The notes under the pieces are model-generated. The model was not told where the DNA came from and searched no databases. It saw only the letters and a program-made list of their open reading frames with translations. A program made the translations under genes and the position numbers. From Mesorhabditis belari (taxonomy: Eukaryota; Nematoda; Chromadorea; Rhabditida; Rhabditidae), in the NCBI GenBank assembly GCA_958450365.1, contig CAUEEP010000728.1:1705001-1769000 (forward strand): a DNA stretch of 64,000 nucleotides, given 5' to 3'. Shown here in pieces: positions 24,055-33,766 of the stretch. Within the stretch, counting starts at the first letter, position 1, and the number at the start of each line of letters is the position of its first letter.

Positions 24055-26382
24055 TTAATTTTGGCTTTCTAGGGCTTTAGCCTTGAGAATCGCTGGCGCT
24101 GAAGACGGTGGCACAATACGAATATCGGTTACAATAGCGGTGATGAGACTTGAAGGAACGAGCTCCATGTTTTCACGACCAAGTAACGCCATTCGTCCAT
24201 ACGTTTGCACCTAAATAACGTCTTTTGATTAGATGAATTAACAATAACAGCAGAAAATCACATCTTATCCACAAACACCTTACCTTATCCACAAATTTGA
24301 AAGTTTGTGCACAAACCATAAACGGGATATTGTTGGCTTGAGCGGACAAAGCAATCTAAACTGATTTAAATTCAAAAGGACAGCACAATACCGATAAAGA
24401 TCCTTTGGGAACCGCCACACACCCGTTCGACAAAACGGCCGAACATCCAATAAGCACGATTGAACACTAAAATTAAAACTAAAGGATAACTTGGCAATCA
24501 AAATGAACCTTATGCAATGCGACCGACAAGGAACGAAGATCCCCATAATCCAGCTTCACATTTTTGTCTAGTAAAGTGTCCATGTGGCGCACTCCTGAAA
24601 ACAATGGGTCACTAATAATAAAGCATTATTGACCTCGGCCATTCAACTGCTGATCAAGCACGACGATATGTTTCAAATCAGGATCTTCGCCAACGAGAGA
24701 ATCGAGTAAAATTCGATTAACAACACGACACCTAAACCGAAGCACGTTTGCAGAATTAATGAAAACCAACCAGTCAAATGTGACAATCTTTTTTGAAAAC
24801 TTCCTCTTTTGCATCAAATGAGTAGAAATGGAATTAGTTGCCAACTCAAAGCATGAATAACGCGTTTCCTCAAGCCATTCTTCGAGTTCTTTTAATTTCT
24901 AAACAAAAATGACGTTGATGAATGCAAAACTACAAGGGTAAATCCCTCCCGTTTACTAGCATGCAAGAACAAAGGGACACTACATTCAAACTCACTTTAA
25001 CTGTAGCGTCGGGGTTCTATAAACTCTTTTCAAGTAAAAAGAACAAAAGTGAAACCAAAAAACTTACATCACATCCACCCGGCAGCTCGGCAGCAACTGT
25101 TCCATCTTCTTTCGTATGAGCATGTTTGCATGGTTCATCAAGTCGTTTAATTTCTCGCTTTAGTTGTCGTACAAGATTCCCAAGAGCATAAGGTAACGGC
25201 CAACGACCTGAATTCTCAAATCTTTCCATTGGAAAAAACCCAACCATCTTCTGTCAAGTATCCGAGCTGGGGTCGAATAGCCAAATCAAGGTCAAATCCG
25301 AGAGCGGTCGGATCGGCATCTGAGTTATGCAACCTTTCAGCACCCCAATCACTGATAAACTAAAAAAATAAGGGTTATTGTTGTCTATTCATTTCTAAAA
25401 ACAAAAAAATATTCTCACTTTGACAAACGCGCTAAGAAATTCCTCGCACAAATCATCAACGTCGGCAACTTGTCCTCTCTCACACCTAAACATTTTCTAA
25501 TAAGGTTTTACTGCAAAAACAACCTTGCTGCCAGAGTATGAAAAACGGGATGAACGTTAAAGTTGGGCGCTAAATCCGTAAACACAAACATCTTTGGCAA
25601 ATCTGATATGGTTTCTTCGGAAGGCGTTCTGAGCACAGTTGTATTCAGATCTAAAAAACCAACATGTTTAGCTTTGTGAAAATCTCTTACCAAATTGCAC
25701 TTCACGATTTCCTCTAGCCGTATCTTTCTTTATAGCTGATTTTGGTTCCGGTGACGGCGGTTTCTGTGTTACGTCTTTTTTGTTTTCCAGTTTGCTCACC
25801 TGAGTTGTAGAAAGTAGAGTTTGGCCTAAAATTTTGTAGTAATTTAAATATCGAAACGTCATAATCCAGCATTTTCAACCCTATGAGTCACTTCCATTTA
25901 TTTTTGAAGCCATTTTAGTCAATCATTATAGACTGGAATGTTGTTTATTGCACTGAACATTCAAACCGTTTGGTATTTGAGGAGCATGCTGTTGTATTTG
26001 CGGTGCTGGCGATGCAACCACTTTTGATGTTGCATTAGCTTTTTTATTGGCTAAAATTTAACGTTTTCAACCAGTAATAATTATAAACCTTTCTCAGCTT
26101 TCTTTGCTTCCCTTTCAGCTTTAATTTGTTCTTTAGATTTTGTTTGTCGGTCCATTTCTCCTCGCTCCTTATCTGTCATCGATAAATTCGTGACGCCATT
26201 TACAAGTTCTGAGACTTGTTCTGTGGCCTCAGGCTCCTAGACAATGAATGATGTCAAAGTACAAAAATTTGCCAAACGTTTGGAGTGCTCGATGAAGGTT
26301 CACTTGCAACAGTTTCATTATTTGTAGGTTCATCTGAGGGGACCGTTTGAGCCTTCTTTTCAATAGTCTTCTTCCTCGTCAT
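24055..26382 (-). CDS. EIF2B4: Translation initiation factor eIF2B, delta subunit
   Basis: A regulatory subunit of the guanine nucleotide exchange factor that reloads eIF2 with GTP, in the cytosol; the eIF2B alpha/beta/delta group senses phosphorylated eIF2. About 14 short exons join to roughly 430 residues. Seen in order: a charged N-terminus (MTRKKTIEKK), a Lys/Glu-rich linker (SKEQIKAEREAKKAEK) typical of delta, the conserved VFTDLAPNFNVHPVFHTLAA, RWPLPYALGNLVRQLKREIK, then IVLIGCSAVLSNGCVAVPKG, IPFMVCAQTFKFVDKVQT and the C-terminal ELVPSSLITAIVTDIRIVPP. All match the family in order. The start ATG follows a ttttag acceptor by one base, which suggests trans-splicing there. Introns are as short as 31 nt. 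It is divergent from ATG13 with 506 bp between starts. Confidence 0.95.
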
Positions 26383-26888
26383 TCTAAAAGCAATAAATTT
26401 TAGATGCACATGACGCAATAGAAATACAACTAAATTCCAGAGAAATTTTTACCAATTACGGAGAAATTATTACCGGGATTACTCATTCCCCAAAAAAGGA
26501 AATGATAGTTAGGAAACTTACTGCCGAATTGAAATATCTAATTTTGTTTACCAATTTTGTCAAGATTTCTTAAGCAAGCTGAAAAAGGCAAAATTATGTC
26601 TGGTAAATACTCAACGCACTACGTTCCACGACAAACAACAGAAGATAGCTTGAAATAAAAATCGGGAATGGTTGAAAGAACGTGCCAATGTCAGAAACCC
26701 AGAAATCTATATCTGCTGACCGTGGAGCACGTGGGCTATATGCTATACAAACGATTTAAATATGCTCAATTTTCCGTAATTTGATTTTTTTCAAATTGAG
26801 TATTGTCTGTTAGACTTTCAAGTATGGAGCAGTTGCTAATTTCTCCCTCTTTTGTTGCGTTTCAACTCTAATTTCTGATTGACTTAAA
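26383..26888. promoter_or_regulatory. Shared intergenic region between eIF2B delta and ATG13
   Basis: 506 bp between two divergent start codons, so it must hold both promoters. No canonical box stands out. Near 26440-26480 'agagaaatttttaccaatta' is followed by 'ggagaaattattaccgggat', a short imperfect direct repeat. Confidence 0.5.
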
Positions 26889-29362
26889 ATGTTCAGATTT
26901 ATAGAAAGCATGCGAGTTGGCAGTGCAACCTCGCTAAGTTCGGCTGGCTTTGAGGTAAGTATAGCCTAAACGACTCATTTTATCAACATGTATAATCACC
27001 CAGGCTTCGTGTAGTATCGATGATGAGTCGTTGAAGAAAATCCGATCATATGGAAAATTCTTCTCGACAAGATTTGTACAAGTTTGTTTAGCTTCCAATA
27101 TATTTCCTAAAAAACTATTTAGGTCGTTGTACAATCTCGCACAAATGAAAAATTCGATCTAACATGCAGCACGGGAGTATCAGCTGATTGGTTCAACGTG
27201 CGAGTGGATGAATTGGGAGAGGTGTCAGCACAGTTGAGGAAGTCGACAACGAAGTAAAAAAGTTATTTTTTTTTCTTCAAGGTGTTTCAGATATCCCCCT
27301 GACATCCCGTCCATATCCGTGGACTTTTTTCTGTACACAAAAGATGCGGAAACGCTGCCTTTGGAGTCATGGTAGGTCAGAGCTGATGATGTGAACACTC
27401 ATAATCTAGGTCTTTCATATTTGATGGAAGCAAGAAATCCGCAGAGGAGAGTAGCTCTCTATATCACGACTTATCGACATTGCTTCGGTAGCTTTGAAAG
27501 TTTAAAAAAATAAAACGCAACAAATTCAGCTCTTGTATGCTGGCTGCTAGAATGACGCCCACTCATCGCTATTATGTAAAAAAACAAGGCCCGGAAACTT
27601 TCGTAATACTCTACAGGGTAGGTGCAGCTACTACTTTTAAAGATGATAATACGATAGTCAACTCTAAATACATTTTAGATAGCCGAAGGTGCTTCATCTT
27701 TGGATCTCGGAAGTGAAATGAAAACAATTCGATTGGGATCCTTAGCTACTCAAATCGGGACATTTAGCTTGGAATTGAACTATAGGTACTAGATATAAAA
27801 ACAAATAGGAAAAAAACTTCGTATATTTTAGGACACGAATGGAAATCGAGCAAAAAATAACAAGCGATTCGCCTATCTTAGATTCATACCATCAGGTTGG
27901 GTTAAACATGGAAAAAAAAACCAGTCCTTGGTCAGATTGTTTCAACAACCTCAACTATCTACGCTCATCCAGCATTTGCTAGCTCTCCCGATACTCCATC
28001 CTCATTTTGCGAAGTCATTTCACATTTTAGTACCAGTCCAGCGAGTGTGGTAAGTTGGCATCGAATGTTTCTAGATGGCACGTTTATCCATATTAATGTA
28101 GTACTATTTATGTATTTGTTTGTTTTGTGCATTGTGTCTTCAGGCAGCATCGCCCATTCCTGGTCAGCTTGCACTAGCAACTTCCCCTCCTGGCCCTCCT
28201 CTACACTTTATCACTAGAGTGAGCATTTTTTAGACACACTCGATACTAACACCCTGAATAGTCTATACTCGTTTGCCTTGTGATGTACATTAAAGATCGT
28301 AATTCAAACAATGGATTCGTTCAAGAATCCGACACTGCATGAAAGCTCTTTAAAGTCTAAAAAATAAAGTTATATTTTAGACTAGGAGCAGGACTCAATC
28401 CACACAGTCAGCTAATTCGGTTAATGCTGAATCGCCACCTTCCTCTGATGTTGGCTCATTGGAAAAGGATGGCGCTCGTCGAAGTAGAGAACATTCGGGA
28501 TCATTGGTAGAAAGGCAACAAAAACTTTTCGTAACAAAATTTAGACCATTTCGAAGGATATTCCATTTGCTGGTCTACTTACTATGTCATTCACGGGTGC
28601 ACTCTACCCACTAACTGCTTTAACCGAAGAAAAGTTTAACCATGAAAATGAGGAAGAAGAAGCGACCGAAGACAAAGAGGGTGCTGAAGCAGATGATCCA
28701 AAAATGCACAATCCAAGTCTAGAAAACACTATTGGTAATTTATCCCAAGACTTAATCCTCATCAAAAAAAATTACAGTTGCTGATACACCGCTAACCCAA
28801 ACGACTCCACCAGCTTCTACGGTCGCTTCAGTGGTTGCATCAACGGTAAGAGCGCGATAAAGTAAGAATGAAAAAAATTTAGGTGAAAAATAACCAAAGT
28901 GATGAAGAGCCGGAAGATGACGAACAAAAAGAACAAACCGAGGTTGAAACGTCTAAAGACTCTAAAAGCGATGAATTGGAAGAAAAAGAAGACGACGATA
29001 GTTTTGTCAAGGTAATAGCCTCATAAGCTAGCATCGCAACCAAACATTTTAGATACCATTTTTTGGAGCCGGCTCATCTCCAACTTCGATGACGGTAAGT
29101 CACAAAAAATGTTGAAAGTACGAGGAGAATTTCAGACAAGCGCCGAATTGGGAGAGTTGGTTTCCGCGTGCCGATTTGCACCCAACATCACCGAATTCGA
29201 AAGCATCAGTGTTTCGATTGAACGGATCAAGAAAGAGGTATTAGTGTGCGAGCACAAAGAAAACACCCGTTAACGTTTCAGATTGACAAATTCGAGACCA
29301 CGCAAGGCTTCTTCGACGAGTTTGTCAACGAAGTTAAGGACAAGTCGGAAAAGTTCCACTAA
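26889..29362 (+). CDS. ATG13: Autophagy-related protein 13 (ATG13 / EPG-1)
   Basis: A HORMA-domain scaffold of the ULK/Atg1 kinase complex that starts autophagosome formation in the cytosol. The HORMA part reads VVVQSRTNEKFDLTCS, ADWFNVRVDELGEV, a helix ending STLLRSL, MTPTHRYYVKKQGPETFVIL (the ATG13 'TPAYR' region) and IRLGSLATQIGTFSLELNYR, in the order known for ATG13. The middle is Ser/Thr/Pro-rich and acidic, as expected of the disordered region. The end reads DSFVKIPFFGAGSS followed by a helix, like the vertebrate tail. The start MFRFIESMRVGS places the first exon only 23 residues before VVVQSR, which fits the family. About 13 exons; the stop is TAA. Sharing a promoter region with eIF2B delta links two stress-responsive functions, but that is context only. 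Confidence 0.9.
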
Positions 29363-30003
29363 TGCTATTTGTGATTTTGCCATTATTTCCCGGTGCTTGC
29401 AAAAATCTCAACTTATTCCTTATAAAACTTCGCTTTGCCTTGTTCTTTGTCTAGCAACGATTCTCATGAGACTATTGGCTAGTCATTACTAGTGCAACTG
29501 TGATACAATAAATGTCATTTACACAACTCTGATGTGTCAAAAGTGCAGTTGAAGCAACAATACCGATTAGCTACTATTCATTTTACGTTTCTAACCATAA
29601 AGTTCAGTAAAAACTTTAAAATTTTGGCTGCATTTAAACTGAAACCCACCCCAAATTTGTTGATTCGTCGAATTTTCCGAGTGATCCAAAAACAATTAAT
29701 GCGCTTCTCGCGTTGAAAGCAGAAGAAGGCTTCTAAAATGAAATGTTAGAAGATGAAACGTGAGCAAAAGTTTAAAATTAAAAGGCTAAAAAATTAAAGC
29801 TTGGCAGAAACAAAAGTAAAAGTTTCACAAAGCTTTGCCTATTTATATTCGCGAAGGAACCATAAATAATTTTTATTAATTTAATTGAATATCAAAAATT
29901 TTTCTTTGAATAGATTTAATGGCTTTAATTTCTAAATTTGAAGCTTTCCCACATTTAGCTTTTTGTGTTCCTGCTTATTTTACATTTTTAACTTTAGAGT
30001 GTT
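29363..30003. other. Intergenic region, ATG13 to MIA40
   Basis: 640 bp. aataaatg at 29508 is a probable ATG13 poly(A) signal about 150 bp after the stop. The rest is AT-rich with no ORF I can support. The upstream boundary of the MIA40 transcript is marked by ttttaactttagagtgttATG, an AG acceptor nine bases before the start. Confidence 0.6.
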
Positions 30004-30585
30004 ATGGAAGCGCAGGATAATCAAAAGCCCTCTTCATCGGGTCCAATTGAAGCCAAAAGCAAGGATGAGCTATTTTTTGTGACCGAGGCCGAGTTCTGGG
30101 AGCCAATTCAAGACGAATACGTGAAGAAACTTTCCGAAATGAGCGCTGATGAGGTGAATTTGTCTTTTAGACGAGTAAGCCTGTGTTCAACTATGCTTAC
30201 ATAATTTTTGCGTATTTTCATCTTTTAGATGTATCCATCCTTTAATCCAGGACCGACAAAACCCGATGGAAGTATGAATTTCGAATGTCATTGCGTGGGA
30301 CATCTTGTTGCTAGTCCTTGTGGATACGAATTTAGAAACGTTTGTTTGAATTTTTGTTGTAAAAGTTTGTACTGAAATTTTAGGTGATAAGTTGTCAAAA
30401 ATCCGCATCCGATAAAGAAATGGAGGACGGTGCTTGTGCCGATGAAATGATCGAATTTATGAATTGCGCTTTAAGAACGGGTAAAATTTTTGGCTAACAA
30501 AACGTAAGATTGTAATGTTTTAGAATGCTTCAAAACAGCAAAGCAAGATGAAGAAGATTCGAAGCCAAGCTCTGAAGATAAATGA
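30004..30585 (+). CDS. CHCHD4: MIA40/CHCHD4-like intermembrane-space import receptor with CHC in place of CPC
   Basis: MIA40 binds incoming small cysteine-rich proteins in the mitochondrial intermembrane space and oxidises them through a CPC redox pair. Four exons encode about 146 residues. The N-terminal KDELFFVTEAEF matches the family's KDRIIFVTKE-type start. The core has all six expected cysteines: CHC (FECHCVGH), then PCGYEFRNVISC (CX9C) and ACADEMIEFMNC (CX9C). The odd point is the redox motif: GAA TGT CAT TGC reads C-H-C, where animals and fungi normally have C-P-C. The tail is acidic (KQDEEDSKPSSEDK). It is followed 96 bp later by CLYBL in the same direction, so it is probably the first gene of an operon. 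Confidence 0.85.
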
Positions 30586-30681
30586 TATCATTTTAGTTGT
30601 TTTTATGTGTTTTTTTTCGTGAATTTGTTTTGTTGTTCTTTTTTGATAGGTTTAGCAAATAGATTTGTTTCAGATAAAGCA
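30586..30681 (+). promoter_or_regulatory. Operon-type intercistronic region with trans-splice acceptor
   Basis: 96 bp between the MIA40 stop and the CLYBL start. It is T-rich (ttttttcgtg, ttgttcttttttgatagg) and ends with ttgtttcag at about 30672, nine bases before the ATG. Spacing of about 100 bp plus an acceptor with no upstream exon is the usual layout for downstream trans-splicing in nematode operons. Confidence 0.65.
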
Positions 30682-33370
30682 ATGACAAGTCTTGTTGGAT
30701 ACGCGCGTCGATGTGCTTCTCAATTTGCCAGTGTCAGCGAGAAGGTGCTAAAACTTTTTAGACTTGTTAATTGTCAGTTTTTATAGGCCAAATACGTCCC
30801 TAGAAGATCACTACTTTATGTGCCGGCGAGCAGTGAGAAAATGCTTAATAAAGTACCGTTAATGAAGGTATTTTTTTCTTTTTTTTTTTCTAAATGCTAA
30901 ATGCCAATTAGCGATTACTAGGGGAACGGGCTGACAATGATACTATTTTTTACACTTACAATTAGTAGTGTTAAAAAAACTAATTAGCTAGGGTCTTTAA
31001 TTTTCCTACAAACTTTGTACCCAATTTTAGTCGGATTGTGTGGTGCTCGAGCTAGAAGACGGTGTGGCGCTAACTTCGAAAGCGGTCGCTCGCTCTAATG
31101 CTGTGAAAACGCTCAATCAACTTCAAGGTACTAAATATTTGACTTCATTTTGATTAGTGTTAAGGTAGCATGTTATCGTGCTTTGAGCTCGGTCTCCGCG
31201 TGAATTCTTTTGCAAGTGGTCTGCTGGAAGATGACTTAAAGGTATTTTGAGATTTTTATTTTTATTGCGAAGTTTAGGAACTAAGTAAAGCCGAAGTTCT
31301 TCCAGCAGCTTTTATGATTCCCAAAGTCGACACTCCCGAAGATGTGGCTACGATTTATGATCTTTTTCGGACGACTTTTGGAGCTAATCGTATCACAGAC
31401 TCGGTAAGTCTTTAAGGAGTTGATGTTTGTAACAGTCCAACGTCGAACTTTAGCCTACAAGACTTGTGATATGGATAGAGTCAGCGAGAGCCCTATTGGA
31501 CATGCCTAGAATTGGTGAGAAATGTTTGTGAAAAGTCCTTATTTACCATTAAGTTTTAGTTTCTTCTGTCATCAATCTTCATCGAAATTCTGGTTAGATA
31601 TGACGTGCGACAATTTCTATTTTCATTTAGGATTCTTCAAGTTAGACGCTGTGGTGTTTGGTTCAGATGATTTCTGTGCGGACATTGGTGAGGCGTGATT
31701 TCTCTAACTTCTTTTGTCGAGTAGTAAGAAACACAACTGATTTATTCATAATCTTTCGTCGTCGCAAAAATTCACTTCCGGTTGACTGAAATAACGTTGC
31801 CGCTATAAATTCCGGTTCGTATATTCGACCTCCCGTTTCCATTCCTAAAAATTTGGGATAAACATTGTTCTGATGGAAAATGGGTTGAGAAATCAGGTAC
31901 CTAGCTAAAGAGTTTCGCTACCTAGCTGAAAAAATTTCCAATTTTTGTTTGGGAATTCTTTTGGAGATATTACACTTCTTTTCGATCATTCAAGTTTGAA
32001 AAAAGCGGTGCTCACGACTCTGGTGCGTACGATACCAAATTTGAGATGAGCTATTTGGCCTAATTTGTCTTGGGTCAACAAAAAGTACTATTCAAGCTGG
32101 AAGCCTTGTTTCATAAGCACATTTGCATAGAGTTTGCTCACACCAGATTCATGAGTACCAAAATTGAGTACCTAAGACAAAGGTATTTTATATTAGATTT
32201 TAAATTTCACACAACGAGTAGCTAACCACTTGTAGATTCCCCACGGCATCCTCGCACCAGAAAGCGGATTTCCGTCGTGGAATTGTAAGGCACCATAAGC
32301 CATAAGTGTGATAGCAGAGAAAATTATGAACAAAATGCGGGTAAGCATGTCTCCAACCGGAAACGGCTTCAAAATGCCGATGGGGTTTGTGGCGTGGGGA
32401 CCTGAGTGGGAGGAGAGGTGCGGGGAACAAGGCGGGGAGGGGAAGGGGTGGGGACTGGCCTGGGCTAGCCGTGGAACTCTCGACTCTCTCCTTCACGGCA
32501 TCCATTATGGAATAGGCTACTCTCTACTGAAACTGCGCCCTTTTCTTTTTCCATCGTCGATCCCATATAATTGTGGCTAGGGAAACTGTGGGAATGCGTG
32601 ATTTTTCTCGCATCATCGTTCCCGGCTTTTTCATTCAGTGTTAAGCTTAGTCACGCATAAACCGCCTCTCAAGAAAACCGGCAATTAACTGGAAAATTAA
32701 TGTTTTGATGAAAATTTTATTGTTTTAGGGGCAATCCGAACCGCCGAGGGCCTTGAAAACATTTACGCTCGTCAAAGATTCGTCACCGTATGCAAGGCTT
32801 TTCAATTACAGGTATGTTTGCAAAATAATGTTTTTTAAACATAACAAATTTGGATCAAGAAATGAAGACTTGAAAAAAAATAATAATTTTGAGAAATTTT
32901 TGTGATTTTCGTGTGAAAACGATTGTTATTTTTAGGCAATAGATTCCGTGTACATCGATCTCAAAGATGAAGAAGGTTTACGCGAATCTTGTTTGCAAGG
33001 ACATAGCTGGGGCTTCACTGGGAAACAAGCTATTCATCCTTCCCAAGTAATTAGTCTTGCCTTTTTATTCATGAGCGAAAAAACTCTTTTGAGGTTCCCA
33101 TTATTCAAGACTCTTATAAGCCGTCCGCGGAAAGAGTTGAATGGGCAAAATCCCTGGCCGATGCTTTCTCCATGCATCAACAAGGGGGTTTGTTGAATTT
33201 TTAAACACGTTTTTCTTTGGCCAGCTGATTTTAATTCTTGTCAAAATAGTAGTTTATTTCCAGGAACTGGTGCTTTTTCTTTCCGTGGTCAGATGATCGA
33301 CCGGCCCCTTCTCCTTCAAGCAATGAATGTACTCCAAATGCAAGAAAGGATCATGGGCGGTGGATTGTAA
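30682..33370 (+). CDS. CLYBL: Citramalyl-CoA lyase, mitochondrial (CLYBL)
   Basis: A HpcH/HpaI (CitE-like) family enzyme that cleaves citramalyl-CoA to acetyl-CoA and pyruvate in mitochondria, in the itaconate breakdown route that protects vitamin B12. Exons join to about 330 residues: a basic N-terminus (MTSLVGYARRCASQF), then YVPRRSLLYVPASSEKML, SDCVVLELEDGVAL, VLPAAFMIPKVDTPEDVATI, FFKLDAVVFGSDDFCADIGA, YARQRFVTVCKAFQLQAIDS, WGFTGKQAIHPSQ and GTGAFSFRGQMIDRPLL, the same order as human CLYBL. One intron (31688-32728) is 1041 nt, far longer than the rest, and holds a GC-rich patch near 32380-32480. The stop is TAA. It is co-oriented with MIA40. Confidence 0.93.
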
Positions 33371-33521
33371 ATAAGTAGTTTCTGTGTGTACAGTAGCTAG
33401 CTTGTGATAAAGCTGATATTTATAAATATTTTATTTCTAGTAACGACTTCTCATTCAGTTTTTCGAGGTTCCTGGTCGGTCACTATTTTTGGAGCCTTCT
33501 TTCGAGCTCTTACGTTTTAAA

Positions 33522-33766
33522 ATGTTGCTGAGAGCCGCTTTTCGTGCCTCAAGTGGTCGTCGTCTGAAAAAAGAGGTGTCAATTTTGAGAATATATTTGT
33601 TACGTCTCACCTGGATGGTGGAGAGGGTTCGGTGTTTGAGTTTGGGGATAAGGGATCTTTTTCGATCGACGAGTTCACAGCACTTTCATCACTCTCTTCA
33701 ATGGCTGAACTTTGCTCAGCAATTAGTGATAACCTAAACATTATCGGTATTAATCGTTTTCAGTGA
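33522..33766 (+). CDS. Possible small third cistron with presequence-like N-terminus
   Basis: The ATG at 33522 reads MLLRAAFRASSGRRLKKE, basic and amphipathic with no acidic residue before position 18, like a mitochondrial presequence. The frame is then disturbed. A 50-nt GT..AG segment (starting gtgtcaattttg, ending gtggagag) would join it in phase to GSVFEFGDKGSFSIDEFTAL and about 28 more residues, ending at a TGA at 33764. That +1 frame is also open further upstream (VNFENIFVTSHLDGGEG), so a frameshift is another reading. It lies 151 bp after CLYBL, with ttatttctag and attcag acceptors before it, as in an operon. Its end overlaps the last 33 bases of the TWK gene on the other strand. I do not recognise the product. 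Confidence 0.3.

Noticed and set aside
31840..31900. Spliced-leader RNA gene ('aatttgggataaacattg')
   Set aside because: It lacks the leader sequence and a proper Sm site and stem order; chance resemblance.
32200..32580. Open frames of 90-101 codons on both strands in the CLYBL intron
   Set aside because: Openness on both strands comes from the GC-rich patch. The flanking exons splice cleanly across it.
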